In this document: positions 27,725-37,317 of the stretch, in pieces
Layout: every line of letters starts with the position of its first letter
Numbering within the stretch: the stretch's first letter is position 1
Assembly: GCA_019638255.1 (NCBI GenBank)
Contig: JAHBUD010000001.1
Span: forward strand, 186,001 to 250,000
Source: Cyclobacteriaceae bacterium
GTDB taxonomy: Bacteria > Bacteroidota > Bacteroidia > Cytophagales > Cyclobacteriaceae
Reading direction: 5' to 3'
DNA: 64,000 nt
Program-made: the position numbers and the translations under genes
Notes under the pieces: model-generated
Seen by the model: only the letters and a program-made list of their open reading frames with translations
Databases searched by the model: none
Told to the model about the DNA's origin: nothing

Positions 27725-28309
27725 CTATCCGCTAAACCAATTTGGAAAATTCCAAACCATCCAGCCGTAAACTGTAAAGCGGAAAACACGCAGCAATGAA
27801 ACAAGTAAAAATCTTTTCAGTGGCAGTTGAACGGATCCGGCCAGCATACACATAGCTGAAAAGGGTACAGGCGTAACGGAGCCAACTACGACTAAGTAAA
27901 TACCATACTTTCGTAGACTGTATTCATACTGAACAAGGTATTTGTCTTTGATTCGCTTGAAGAAACCCGTCTTGGTGAAGCTATACCCGATGTAGTAACC
28001 CAATACACCGGCACCATAGGAAATCACCGCGAGAATTATAAGATTAATAACATACGCAGACAAATCGCCACCGTGTTGCCATAATATCATAAAGAACTCA
28101 GGCGGAATGATTCCGAATACAATTTCAGAAACCGTGAAGATCGCGAAGAGCAAAAGCTTCTTACCCGCCAGGTGATTGATTTCATGCGAAAGGGTTTCTT
28201 CCAAATAGCCCTCCAATAAAATGTATGCCGTAATAATAACGGCAAACCACAGTAATCCTTTAAATAAATTACGTAACAAAAACTGGGAGGGGGTGTCGTT
28301 CTGTTCCAT
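27725..28309 (-). CDS. DedA/VTT-domain membrane protein
   Basis: A 194-residue protein with about five hydrophobic segments. The VTT/DedA core appears as FGIIPPEFFMILWQHGG, VISYGAGVLGYYIGYSF, YGIYLVVVGSVTPVPFSAMC and LPLKRFLLVSLLRVFRF. Family members act as lipid scramblases or help recycle undecaprenyl phosphate. The exact role here is not known. It starts 3 nt after the stop of the GNAT-like gene, so the two are probably co-transcribed. Confidence 0.78.
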   Translation of the reverse strand: MEQNDTPSQFLLRNLFKGLLWFAVIITAYILLEGYLEETLSHEINHLAGKKLLLFAIFTVSEIVFGIIPPEFFMILWQHGGDLSAYVINLIILAVISYGAGVLGYYIGYSFTKTGFFKRIKDKYLVQYEYSLRKYGIYLVVVGSVTPVPFSAMCMLAGSVQLPLKRFLLVSLLRVFRFTVYGWMVWNFPNWFSG

Positions 28310-28312
28310 TTC

Positions 28313-29482
28313 TCAGCCTACAATTGGCATGCGCTTAAAGGGCTTGGTTGAATCGAATAGTTTGCGGTACGTTGCATGTCGCTTAACCACGTGCGCATTA
28401 ATTTGTTCTGCTACCCGAATCATTTTAGGATTAAAATCACCAATCCAGTTCATCTCATATTCACGATACGGAAAATTATCATTTTGTGCCATTTGGCGAA
28501 AGTTTTCGATAATGGCTCCGTCAACGCCCTTACCTTGATGCTCCGGAACAATTCCGAATAACAAACCAACCGCCTTTTTATTGGTACCTCTTAAGGAATG
28601 GTACAGAAAAATCAATTTCCCAATCCAATTAAGCTTACCATTAACATGTTTAAACACTTGATTGACTTCCGGCAAGGAAAGGAAGAAAGCAACTGGTTCG
28701 TTCTTGTAATACCCAAACCAAAGTAGCTTCTCATCCATAATTGGTTTCATTTGCTGCACCAAATGGCGAGCCTGCGCTTCGGTGAGTTCCGGAATCTCAC
28801 CACGTTTGGCCCAAGCCCGGTTGTAAACCGTTTTAATTTTCTCAGGTAATGTATTCCATTTTGATTTAGGCAGATAACCAAAAGAATAATCAGGGTTGTT
28901 CACTAACAAGGTGGCCTTCTCCATCACACGGTTATTAAGGGCCCCAACTATCGGACGGCCAAAAGTGAATTGATAGAAATACACCTGAAATCCATAGGCC
29001 TCGAAAAGATCCTTATAGTATGGAAAATTAAAGTTGCATTGATAGTTGGGTTGCAGATTAAAACCCTCCACAAGCAGGCCCCACCACCGGTCGCGGTTTC
29101 CAAAATTAATGGGGCCATCCATAGCCTCCATGCCCTGAGCCTCAAGCCATGCTTTACACTGATCAAACAATAAAAAAGCTACCTGTTGACTATTAATACA
29201 ATCGAAAAAACCTATCCCACCGGTGGGTTGATCATTGCCTTTATTAACTGTTTTCTGATTAACAAAAGCCGATACCCTTCCCACGGTTTCTCCGGAATCA
29301 TTCTGAACGACCCACCGAATGCAACTGCCGTGCTGGAAAGTTTTATTTTTCTTAGGATCAAATACAGCTTCTATATCCTTATCCAACGGGCGTATCCAGG
29401 CAGGCTCATGCTTGTAAAGTTTTACCGGCAGCATTAAAAACTCATGCCGATGCTCAGCCGTGCTCACTTCAATAATCTTCAT
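28313..29482 (-). CDS. GNAT-like acyltransferase-fold protein of unknown substrate
   Basis: A 389-residue cytoplasmic protein from the ATG at 29482; a TTG two codons upstream is possible. The N-terminal half reads LPVKLYKHEPAWIRPLDKDI and ETVGRVSAFVNQK. The C-terminal half has LFGIVPEHQGKGVDGAIIEN, like the acetyl-CoA-binding V-P-E-x-Q-G-K-G motif of GNAT enzymes, and ends with MNWIGDFNPKMIRVAEQI. It resembles a Bacteroidota family usually annotated as hypothetical or GNAT-like. The acceptor is unknown. It lies 12 nt after the PAS kinase stop and just before the DedA gene in one minus-strand run. Confidence 0.7.
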   Translation of the reverse strand: MKIIEVSTAEHRHEFLMLPVKLYKHEPAWIRPLDKDIEAVFDPKKNKTFQHGSCIRWVVQNDSGETVGRVSAFVNQKTVNKGNDQPTGGIGFFDCINSQQVAFLLFDQCKAWLEAQGMEAMDGPINFGNRDRWWGLLVEGFNLQPNYQCNFNFPYYKDLFEAYGFQVYFYQFTFGRPIVGALNNRVMEKATLLVNNPDYSFGYLPKSKWNTLPEKIKTVYNRAWAKRGEIPELTEAQARHLVQQMKPIMDEKLLWFGYYKNEPVAFFLSLPEVNQVFKHVNGKLNWIGKLIFLYHSLRGTNKKAVGLLFGIVPEHQGKGVDGAIIENFRQMAQNDNFPYREYEMNWIGDFNPKMIRVAEQINAHVVKRHATYRKLFDSTKPFKRMPIVG

Positions 29483-29494
29483 ACGCAAAAGTAA

Positions 29495-31297
29495 TTAGTC
29501 TGCCACGGATTCTTCCTCCGATACCCGATTTGGTAATTCAATATAAAAGGTCGAGCCCACATTTACTTCGCTTTCTACACGAATTCGTCCATTCAGTTTT
29601 TCTACCGCATTTTTCACAATATACAAGCCTATGCCCGAACCATCGGATTGCTCTGTTGCCCGGTAGAACATCTCGAAAATTCGTTCCAGGCTCTGCTTAT
29701 CAATTCCAATACCGTTGTCAGAAAAAATAATCTTTATCCAATCTTCCCAAGCTGAAACATTTATGTCAACCCTGGGTTTCTCTGGGCCCTTGTTTCTATA
29801 CTTTATCGCATTGGATACCAGGTTTCGGAAAACCTCAGAAATCCTCCACGGGTCACTTCGAAAGTCGCTGATCGCTATGGAAATATTGAACTCAACATCC
29901 TTTGCTCCGTCCAGGTAGTTTAAATCGGCTATTGTTTTAGACAGGATGCTTTGAATATCAACCTGATCGTATTTTACATCAATCTTAAGATTCTTGGAAT
30001 GACTGAGGACATCTCCGATGAAGTGGTCGAGCGCTAAAACTTTTTCACCAATGATCCGGATGTACTCCAACGGATCATCCGTATTGCCGGGAAGCTTTGA
30101 TAAATTAACCAATCCCAAAACTGAGGAAAGCGGAGCCCTTAAATCGTGCGATACTTTATATACAAAATTATCAAGTTCAGCATTGCGCACACGAAGCTCC
30201 TCTTCCATCATGCGGTGACTGGTAATATCAACGTAAACACCATAGATACCCAACACGTTCCCTTCGGACAAGATCGGCATGCCATAAAGAATGACATCCA
30301 CACGATTACCGCTTTTACGCTTACGAAAAGTTTCGACTTGAATAACCCCTTGAGCGGAAATCACATTGTTGATATCCATGCCTTCGTTTTGAAGTTCAGC
30401 CGGCACGATAAAATCGTTAAGATTCCTTCCTTTAAGCTCGTCCAGTTCGTAACCGAACATGCCGCTGAAGCCCTTATTCACCAACTCAACCTTACCGGTA
30501 GAATCAAGCATAACAACCGCCATGGGTATGTTATTAAAAAGCTGTGTGAATAATGTTTCATTTTTCCGAATCTCCTCTCTTACTTTTATCTGCTCGGTAA
30601 TGTCGCGAATAATTAACTGTACCGCTACATTGCCTTTGTAGAGATAAGGCATCGCTACTGTTTCAACCTCAACGATTGTTCCATCGAAACAAATCAAGCG
30701 TTCATGTTCTGCGGGTAAGGCCTCACCTTTCTTTACACGTTTAGTCCTTTCTAAAACCTTTTCCTTGTCAGAAGGGTGTACGAAGTCCATCACTTCTTTA
30801 CCAATTAACTCACCTAGTGGCACGCGCAGTAAGGTATGCGCATAGGCATTGGCCATTAAAATTTTTCCGTCCAGATGAATTCCTATACCCAATGGAAGAT
30901 TTTCGACAAGGGACTGATACCTTGATTCGCGCTTTAGTTCTAATTGCTTTCTCTCGGTAATATCAATGATGATTCCCTTTCGCTTAATCCCTTCCGATGA
31001 GGCCATAGGGTTTGATCGTGTCTCTATCCATCGGATAGTGCCATCAACAATAATTCTACCTTCCCAATTCCATACTTTGCTTTCTGCATGACTTGCACTC
31101 AAGGAGTCTTCAAAAGATGCACGATCATCATCCAATAAAATGGAACGAAAAAGAGATGAGTCCTTCCTCAATTGTTCGGACTGAATACCCAAAATTTCAG
31201 CACAATTATCACTGATATAAGTGAATGTTCTGCTTCCATCTTTACGAATAAGGTATTCATAAATTACACCCGGAAGGTGTTGAAATAGCTCCTGCAT
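29495..31297 (-). CDS. Multi-PAS sensor histidine kinase
   Basis: A 600-residue soluble kinase with no membrane segment. Three PAS/PAC modules are visible: around ISDNCAEILGIQSEQL (1-115), LVENLPLGIGIHLDGKIL (125-240) and LFNNIPMAVVMLDSTGKV (245-370). The dimerisation box is NFVYKVSHDLRAPLSSVLGL, with the phospho-acceptor near His384. The ATPase domain has VFRNLVSNAIKY (N-box), DNGIGIDKQSLERIFEMF (G1/F) and GSGIGLYIVKNAVEKLNG (G2). No response regulator gene is adjacent, so the partner is unknown. It may sense a cytosolic ligand or redox state through the PAS modules. Confidence 0.92.
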   Translation of the reverse strand: MQELFQHLPGVIYEYLIRKDGSRTFTYISDNCAEILGIQSEQLRKDSSLFRSILLDDDRASFEDSLSASHAESKVWNWEGRIIVDGTIRWIETRSNPMASSEGIKRKGIIIDITERKQLELKRESRYQSLVENLPLGIGIHLDGKILMANAYAHTLLRVPLGELIGKEVMDFVHPSDKEKVLERTKRVKKGEALPAEHERLICFDGTIVEVETVAMPYLYKGNVAVQLIIRDITEQIKVREEIRKNETLFTQLFNNIPMAVVMLDSTGKVELVNKGFSGMFGYELDELKGRNLNDFIVPAELQNEGMDINNVISAQGVIQVETFRKRKSGNRVDVILYGMPILSEGNVLGIYGVYVDITSHRMMEEELRVRNAELDNFVYKVSHDLRAPLSSVLGLVNLSKLPGNTDDPLEYIRIIGEKVLALDHFIGDVLSHSKNLKIDVKYDQVDIQSILSKTIADLNYLDGAKDVEFNISIAISDFRSDPWRISEVFRNLVSNAIKYRNKGPEKPRVDINVSAWEDWIKIIFSDNGIGIDKQSLERIFEMFYRATEQSDGSGIGLYIVKNAVEKLNGRIRVESEVNVGSTFYIELPNRVSEEESVAD

Positions 31298-31449
31298 ATC
31301 AGAATCTCAGCATGATTACGTTTAGGAGAGGTCTCTTTCCGGATACGAAGAATTTTAGCCTTTGCAAGTTAATTTTTCGGCCGCATTAAACAAGTGACGA
31401 AAAGCATCTAACCTTAACAAAAAAGTACTTGGAAATCCCTTTAGCAAAA

Positions 31450-31476
31450 CAAAACCCATCGTGTTTCGATGGGCTT
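31450..31476 (-). terminator. Rho-independent terminator of the atp operon
   Basis: CCCATCG (31455-31461) and CGATGGG (31467-31473) form a 7-bp stem with a 5-nt loop. Read on the minus strand it is followed by TTTTGTTTTGC. It lies about 30 nt past the atpG stop, so it ends the ATP synthase transcript. Confidence 0.85.
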
Positions 31477-31504
31477 TATCACTTATAAAATTTTAAACTG
31501 TGGT

Positions 31505-32389
31505 TTAGGATGCTTTTAACGCCTCAGCACCACCAACAATTTCGAGAATTTCTTTTGTGATGGCCGCCTGACGGGTACGGTTGTAAGTGAGGCGCAACTC
31601 TTTCAATAACTCACCGGCATTTTCAGTAGCCTTATCCATGGCGGTCATGCGTGCACCGTTTTCAGCAGCGTTTGAATCGAGCACAGCTTTATACAACTGC
31701 ACCTTCAATGATTTAGGTATAAGGCCACTAATAATCTCAGCCTGATTGGGTTGATAGATGTATTCAACTTCTACCGTCTTGATTTCACTCGTTGGCAACA
31801 ACACAGGGAGGAATTGTTCGGTAATTAAAACCTGTGTTGCAACATTTTTGAATTCGTTGTATACGATTTCAACTTTATCATAACCGCCTGTGCGGTATGA
31901 TTCCATGATGTGTTCCGCAGCAGCAGCAACCTGATCAAACGAAATGTTGCCAATGATTCCGGCATATTGATCAATCACCTGAAATTTTCGCTTGCTAAAA
32001 TAATCGAATGCTTTTCTGCCAATTGGAAGAACAGTAACATTACCAGTCTTATACTGATTCTCGTACTTCTCATGAATCACTTTAAGCACACCTTTAAAAA
32101 TGTTGGTGTTAAATGATCCGCACAATCCCCGATCGGAGCTGATCGCTACGATAAGGATTTTCTTCTCGTCTCTTACCTGACTGAACCAGTTTTCTCCAAG
32201 GCTATCGCTTTGGGCTGCTGCAAGATTCTGAAAAATGTAAGCCATCTTTTTAGCAAAGGGGCGCATTTGCAAAATCCTGTCCTGCGACCTGCGCAATTTA
32301 GCGGCAGCCACCATTTTCATGGCCTTGGTGATTTGCTGGGTAGAAACCACCGAACCGATACGATTCTTTACTTCCTTTAAGCTAGGCAT
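31505..32389 (-). CDS. atpG: ATP synthase F1 gamma subunit
   Basis: The central-stalk subunit that rotates inside the alpha/beta hexamer. The 294-residue length is standard. The N-terminal helix PSLKEVKNRIGSVVSTQQIT then KAMKMVAAAKLRRSQ is diagnostic, as is the C-terminal helix RMTAMDKATENAGELLKELR with YNRTRQAAITKEI. It is the last gene of the cluster, 7 nt after atpA. The beta and epsilon genes do not follow it, so atpDC must be elsewhere, as is usual in Bacteroidota. Confidence 0.97.
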   Translation of the reverse strand: MPSLKEVKNRIGSVVSTQQITKAMKMVAAAKLRRSQDRILQMRPFAKKMAYIFQNLAAAQSDSLGENWFSQVRDEKKILIVAISSDRGLCGSFNTNIFKGVLKVIHEKYENQYKTGNVTVLPIGRKAFDYFSKRKFQVIDQYAGIIGNISFDQVAAAAEHIMESYRTGGYDKVEIVYNEFKNVATQVLITEQFLPVLLPTSEIKTVEVEYIYQPNQAEIISGLIPKSLKVQLYKAVLDSNAAENGARMTAMDKATENAGELLKELRLTYNRTRQAAITKEILEIVGGAEALKAS

Positions 32390-32396
32390 TGGTCAA

Positions 32397-33971
32397 TCAG
32401 TATTTCGATGCTAAATCAGTAGCAACTTTTTTTATGGTTTCAACATCCGCATCCTCAAACTTGCCCGCACGAAGATTATCCAATACCTCACGGTTTGTAG
32501 TGCGCATCAGTTCAAGAAAATCGCGTTCAAATTCACGCACTTTATTTACAGGTACCTTATCCATAAAACCACGCGTTGAAACCGTAATGATCGCCACTTG
32601 TTCTTCTACCGGAACGGGCGAGTATTGATCTTGTTTCAACACTTCAGTATTTCTTCTTCCACGCTCAATGGTAAGTTTTGTAGCCGCATCAAGATCGGAA
32701 CCAAACTTGGCAAATGCTTCCAGTTCGCGGAATTGAGCTTGATCTAATTTCAGTGTTCCGGCAACTTTCTTCATCGACTTGATCTGCGCAGAACCTCCTA
32801 CACGCGAAACCGATATACCTACGTTAATAGCCGGGCGAATACCTGAGTTAAACAAGTTTGTCTCCAGGAATATCTGACCATCCGTAATGGAAATTACGTT
32901 GGTCGGAATGTATGCTGATACGTCACCAGCTTGTGTTTCGATAATGGGAAGTGCAGTAAGTGAACCGCCACCCTTTACCAGATGCTTAATGGAGCTTGGC
33001 AGATCGTTCATGTTTTTCGCAATCTCATCGTTGTTGATGATTTTAGCCGCACGTTCCAATAAGCGTGAGTGCAGGTAAAACACATCACCCGGGTACGCTT
33101 CACGTCCGGGAGGTCTTCTCAACAATAGTGAAACCTCACGGTAAGAAACCGCCTGCTTTGAAAGGTCATCGTAAATAACCAATGCAGGGCGTCCGGTATC
33201 GCGGAAAAATTCACCAATTGCCGCACCGGTAAATGGCGCAAAGAATTGCATAGGCGCAGGATCAGAAGCGGTGGCTGAAACAATTACTGTGTAAGAAAGT
33301 GCTCCAGCCTTCTCTAGCTCAGCCGCAACAGAAGCTACCGTTGAGCCCTTTTGACCAATCGCCACATAGATACAATAAACCGGCTGGCCCTTTTCAAAAA
33401 ATTCTCTTTGATTGATAATCGTATCAATTGCCACAGCCGTTTTACCGGTTTGGCGGTCACCGATGATCAATTCTCGCTGTCCACGACCAATCGGAATCAT
33501 GGAGTCGATAGCTTTAATACCGGTTTGCAAAGGTTCATTCACCGGCTGACGATAAATTACACCGGGAGCTTTGCGCTCCAGTGGCATCTCATACAGCTCA
33601 CCGCTTAATGGGCCTTTACCATCAACCGGCTCACCGAGTGTATTCACCACGCGGCCAACCATGCCATCACCTACCATTACAGAAGCAATTTTTCCGGTAC
33701 GCTTCACGGTGTCACCTTCGTGTACACCTTTTGAGTCGCCAAATAATACGGCACCTACGTTGTCTTCTTCCAGGTTCAACACCATGGCACGTAAGCCATT
33801 CTCAAACTCGAGTAGCTCACCGGCCTGTGCCTGTGTAAGACCATAGATGCGGGCAACACCGTCACCTACTGACAAAACGGTGCCAACCTCTTCCAATTCA
33901 ACATCGGTACGCGATTGCGACAACTGTTCACGTAATATCGCTGATACTTCTTCCGGTCTGATTTCTGCCAT
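32397..33971 (-). CDS. atpA: ATP synthase F1 alpha subunit
   Basis: The non-catalytic nucleotide-binding subunit of F1. At 524 residues it is full length. Walker A reads [16 protein letters not shown], and the signature near the C-terminal third is [20 protein letters not shown]. The start [17 protein letters not shown] is typical. It is placed between delta and gamma in the conserved order. No anomalies were seen. Confidence 0.98.
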   Translation of the reverse strand: MAEIRPEEVSAILREQLSQSRTDVELEEVGTVLSVGDGVARIYGLTQAQAGELLEFENGLRAMVLNLEEDNVGAVLFGDSKGVHEGDTVKRTGKIASVMVGDGMVGRVVNTLGEPVDGKGPLSGELYEMPLERKAPGVIYRQPVNEPLQTGIKAIDSMIPIGRGQRELIIGDRQTGKTAVAIDTIINQREFFEKGQPVYCIYVAIGQKGSTVASVAAELEKAGALSYTVIVSATASDPAPMQFFAPFTGAAIGEFFRDTGRPALVIYDDLSKQAVSYREVSLLLRRPPGREAYPGDVFYLHSRLLERAAKIINNDEIAKNMNDLPSSIKHLVKGGGSLTALPIIETQAGDVSAYIPTNVISITDGQIFLETNLFNSGIRPAINVGISVSRVGGSAQIKSMKKVAGTLKLDQAQFRELEAFAKFGSDLDAATKLTIERGRRNTEVLKQDQYSPVPVEEQVAIITVSTRGFMDKVPVNKVREFERDFLELMRTTNREVLDNLRAGKFEDADVETIKKVATDLASKY

Positions 33972-34010
33972 AATATCTTATTATTTCTTGGTTCGTACTT
34001 TTTATATCAA

Positions 34011-34571
34011 TCAGAATCCCTTTACGTATGGATTCTGGCTAAATTCTAGTTTTAATGCTTTCAACTTATTCTTCAGTGATGCATCTACCTGGCGATCGCC
34101 AACGGTAAGCACAAAACCTCCAATCATTTCGGCATCTACTTTTTCTTCTAACTCAATTTGTTTCTTCTCGCTGATCTTCATCACGAGCTTTTCAACTTCA
34201 TTGCGCAGTTGCGCATCAATTGGGAATGCAGTGGTAACGGTAGCCTTACTGATTCCACGATAGAGGTTATAAGCGTTGTGAAACTCATGCGCAATAGCCT
34301 GTAGTAATGGCTCGCGATTTTTCCGAATAATAATATCAAAGAATGCGAGCGTTAACGCCTCAACCTTTCCACTAAAGATTCTAGCCATGATTTGGCGCTT
34401 GATATCATGACGAATCACCGGGCTGCGTAGCATAATGGTAAACGCGCGATTTTGCTCACACACTTTGGTGAACAGTCGCATGTCCTGAAAAACTTTATCC
34501 AGCGACTTCTGTTCCTCAGCCAACCCAAGCAACGATTTTACATACCGAGCTGCTACCCGTGCTTCTGCCAT
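34011..34571 (-). CDS. atpH: ATP synthase F1 delta subunit (OSCP)
   Basis: A 186-residue peripheral-stalk subunit that links F1 alpha to the b subunits. The N-terminal helical domain begins VAARYVKSLLGLAEEQKSLD, the usual delta/OSCP start. The C-terminal sheet carries EEKVDAEMIGGFVLTVGDRQ and DASLKNKLKALK, matching the family signature. It starts 3 nt after the b subunit stop and 39 nt before atpA. Confidence 0.95.
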   Translation of the reverse strand: MAEARVAARYVKSLLGLAEEQKSLDKVFQDMRLFTKVCEQNRAFTIMLRSPVIRHDIKRQIMARIFSGKVEALTLAFFDIIIRKNREPLLQAIAHEFHNAYNLYRGISKATVTTAFPIDAQLRNEVEKLVMKISEKKQIELEEKVDAEMIGGFVLTVGDRQVDASLKNKLKALKLEFSQNPYVKGF

Positions 34572-34574
34572 AGC

Positions 34575-35069
34575 TTAGTTGAGTTTTAATTCATTGATAA
34601 ACCCTTCTACAAGGTCTTTCTGAGCCTTGTCGGAAGAGAGGTTCTTCTTCATCAACCTTTCGGCTATCTGAAGTGAAAACATGGCTACTTGAACACGTAC
34701 ATCTTTTAACGCTGCCTGCTTTTCAATTTGAATAGCCGCACGTGCATCGTCAATAATTTTATCGGCTGCCTTTTTAGCATCCAGCTGCGCTTCTTCTTTC
34801 ATGCGGTTTGAGGCTTCGCGGGCTTCTTTCAATAGTTTGTCGCGCTCTTCACGGGCTTCTTTGAAAAGCTTCTCGTTATCGGCCTGAATTCGGGCCATCT
34901 CGGCACGCGCTTGTTCAGCTGTTTCAAGTGCATTCTTAATCGACTCTTCCCGCTCTTTCAACGAACTCAGAATAGGTTTCCAGGCAAAGCGAGACAGCAA
35001 CAATACCAACAACAGGAAAACAAAAGTTTGCCAAATGATGAGACCGGTGCCGGGGGTTAAAAGTTCCAT
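34575..35069 (-). CDS. atpF: ATP synthase F0 b subunit
   Basis: A 164-residue peripheral-stalk subunit with one N-terminal membrane helix (LIIWQTFVFLLLVLLLSRFA) followed by WKPILSSLKEREESI. A long charged coiled coil (~35-140) rich in Ala, Glu, Arg and Lys, and a short C-terminal delta-binding part, complete it. There is a single b gene rather than b and b'. It sits after atpE in the operon with an 11-bp-stem hairpin in the gap. Confidence 0.96.
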   Translation of the reverse strand: MELLTPGTGLIIWQTFVFLLLVLLLSRFAWKPILSSLKEREESIKNALETAEQARAEMARIQADNEKLFKEAREERDKLLKEAREASNRMKEEAQLDAKKAADKIIDDARAAIQIEKQAALKDVRVQVAMFSLQIAERLMKKNLSSDKAQKDLVEGFINELKLN

Positions 35070-35100
35070 AGTGATGTTTTTCTTAGTGTTTCAAATAAAT

Positions 35101-35139
35101 GAAGAACTTGCCTGGCCCATTGCCATCAGCAAGTTCTTC
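35101..35139 (-). other. Intergenic hairpin between atpE and atpF
   Basis: Perfect 11-bp arms GAAGAACTTGC (35101-35111) and GCAAGTTCTTC (35129-35139) surround a 17-nt loop, just past the atpE stop on the minus strand. No long T run follows, so complete termination is unlikely. It may stabilise the atpE mRNA or partly attenuate the operon, which would suit the higher need for c subunits. Confidence 0.6.
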
Positions 35140-35146
35140 TGGGTTT

Positions 35147-35446
<300 letters not shown>

Positions 35447-35456
35447 TTAGTATCTT

Positions 35457-36479
35457 CTAGTGATGTTCGTGGTCGGCTATAGCCATTCCGATATAAAGCG
35501 AAGTGAACAGGGTGAACACATACGCCTGAATACCGGCAACCAACAACTCTATAAGATTTATAAACAATACAATAAGACTTGATACAAAGCCCACCGCTAC
35601 GCTTTGAAAAATAAACGCCAAGCTGATTAAGCTCAACAATACAATGTGACCTGCAGTGATCGCCACAAAAAGACGAATGGTCAATGAAATCGGCTTGGTG
35701 AACACGCCTACAATTTCCACCGGTAAAATCACCAATCGCAAGGGTAACGGAACACCGGGAGTCCAGAAAATATGACCCCAATAAGCTTTATTACCGCTTA
35801 TATTGGTGAGGATGAACGTGAAAACCGCCAACGTAAGGGTAACGGCAATGTTTCCGGTTAAATTACCAGCACCGGGTAACAGCCCCAGTAAATTTCCGAA
35901 GAGAATAAAGAAGAATAGCGTTAATAAGTAAGGTAAGTACTTTTCGTAATGATGACCGATGTTCGGCTTAACCACTTCATCGCGCACAAACACAATGATG
36001 GGCTCAAGAAATGATTGAATGCCGCTGGGTGCTTTACCTGAATTTCTTTTAGACGTTTTTGCTGCAGACAGAAACACCACAATCAAAAGCGTTGCATTAA
36101 TCAATAACATCGCCACATTCTTGGTGATGGAAATATCCAGCACCGGGTTTCCATTCAAGTAGATGTGACCGTGATCAAGCGAGTAGCCATTGTACTCCAC
36201 AACGTTATGGTGCTCATCGTAAAAATTCTTAGACGAAAAAATTTCCAGACCGCGCTCAGAGGAGTGTACAATTACCGGCAGGTAAAGCGTTCCATAGTGA
36301 CCGTCCCAAAAGTGCCAGGTGTGGTCGTCCAACACGTGGTGAATAATAACCTCACTTGCATTGAAAGCCTCACCCCCGTCAGCAGAACCTGAAGCCTTAC
36401 CGAAAGACGAAAAAACAACGAAAAATACGAGCGCTACGACTGATGCTAAAAAACTGAATTTGCGGGTTAAAACGCTCAT
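35457..36479 (-). CDS. atpB: ATP synthase F0 a subunit with long exported N-terminal extension
   Basis: The proton-channel subunit, 340 residues from the ATG at 36479; an earlier in-frame Met would add 12 residues before the signal. It has a cleavable-looking signal (FSFLASVVALVFFVVFSSFG). About 80 periplasmic residues rich in His, Asp and Asn follow (HHVLDDHTWHFWDGHYGTLY), an extension seen in Bacteroidota a subunits. The membrane core has the essential Arg in SLTIRLFVAITAGHIVLLS, and it ends with AYVFTLFTSLYIGMAIADHE. Its normal upstream neighbour, the AtpI-like gene, is now 16 kb away, with a 3' fragment of it left just upstream. Confidence 0.95.
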   Translation of the reverse strand: MSVLTRKFSFLASVVALVFFVVFSSFGKASGSADGGEAFNASEVIIHHVLDDHTWHFWDGHYGTLYLPVIVHSSERGLEIFSSKNFYDEHHNVVEYNGYSLDHGHIYLNGNPVLDISITKNVAMLLINATLLIVVFLSAAKTSKRNSGKAPSGIQSFLEPIIVFVRDEVVKPNIGHHYEKYLPYLLTLFFFILFGNLLGLLPGAGNLTGNIAVTLTLAVFTFILTNISGNKAYWGHIFWTPGVPLPLRLVILPVEIVGVFTKPISLTIRLFVAITAGHIVLLSLISLAFIFQSVAVGFVSSLIVLFINLIELLVAGIQAYVFTLFTSLYIGMAIADHEHH

Positions 36480-36568
36480 TTTGGCCTGATTAGGGGGTTT
36501 AAAATCCGACCGCAAAGGTATTAATTAAACCATGAGAAAGAAATGTTTTGAATTTTTTCTTGGACGCT

Positions 36569-36710
36569 TCAACGGCTGATCTGGCGCCACAAAAAGCCAA
36601 CTTCGAGTGCCGTAAACACAGCATAAACCGCGATGAAAAACACCACATTTTCTAAGGCTCCGGGGCGGTCTTCCCAAATGATTAAGCCGAGGTAGGCACC
36701 GTATGCCAAA
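36569..36710 (-). pseudogene. 3' remnant of the AtpI-like gene beside atpB
   Basis: This 142-bp segment encodes the last 46 residues and stop of the AtpI-like protein (LAYGAYLGLIIWEDRPGALE ... VGFLWRQISR). The intact gene lies at 52724-53083. Positions 36621-36710 are identical over 90 bp to 52776-52865. The remaining 52 bp differ at 9 sites, mostly silent. Upstream of 36710 the homology stops abruptly, so no start remains. Its place directly before atpB marks it as the original chromosomal 3' end, left behind when the 16-kb island entered. Confidence 0.9.
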
Positions 36711-36824
36711 TAATTTGAGGATTAAGGCTAGAAAAATACTCTCCATAACCCTAACATTTAGGAGCAAACTTTGAAATGAGAGAGGTCAGGATTCTTACTA
36801 TTTGAAATACAACCCGAAAGAATC

Positions 36825-37283
36825 TTAATTACGAAGTAAGGCTTCTTTAAACTTCATTTCTGTATTCATTTCGCGTATCTGTAAAACCTTGCCATTTTTG
36901 AGTTTAATAACATGGGGGTAACTTGTATTGATATCTTGTGACATAAATATTTCCTCCTCATCAATTGAAACATTTTCTCGCTCTAGAAAAGCCTGTCCTA
37001 GCCGAAGCTTCAATAATTTCTTATCGATATGGCCCGTAAAGATGACTTGTATATTGTCGAACCGATCAATATTGGAAGTAACAAATTTGACAGCAGAATC
37101 AATACAGCCACCACACCCTGCATTTGGAATTACAATCACATAATTTGTATGCTGTAAAATATGCGGACTTAACAGTACTGTCAAAGTCCTCTCAATATCT
37201 ATATTTTTATTATTACTACATTCGATGTTTGGGATTGCTACAAGGAAAAGTACCAATAATTTGAAGACGTGTCTTGTACTCAT
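36825..37283 (-). CDS. Thioredoxin-like exported CxxC protein (cassette A)
   Basis: A 152-residue protein with an N-terminal hydrophobic signal (VFKLLVLFLVAIPNIECSN); its Cys is not in a canonical lipobox. The strand-helix start VIVIPNAGCGGCIDSAVKFV carries a CxxC and resembles a thioredoxin-fold redox site. The later TSYPHVIKLKNGKVLQI contains the cis-Pro region expected of that fold. It is homologous to the frameshifted protein of cassette D. It lies 34 nt after the propeller gene of cassette A and is probably co-transcribed with it. A role in disulfide handling of the adjacent Cys-rich peptide is plausible inference. Confidence 0.65.
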   Translation of the reverse strand: MSTRHVFKLLVLFLVAIPNIECSNNKNIDIERTLTVLLSPHILQHTNYVIVIPNAGCGGCIDSAVKFVTSNIDRFDNIQVIFTGHIDKKLLKLRLGQAFLERENVSIDEEEIFMSQDINTSYPHVIKLKNGKVLQIREMNTEMKFKEALLRN

Positions 37284-37317
37284 TTTTTAATTACACTAAT
37301 AAAACTTAAGATTAAGA

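Noticed and set aside
36525..36767. An 80-codon minus-strand frame upstream of atpB
   Set aside because: It reads through the duplicated AtpI-like 3' fragment in the wrong frame. The frame homologous to the intact gene is the real remnant.
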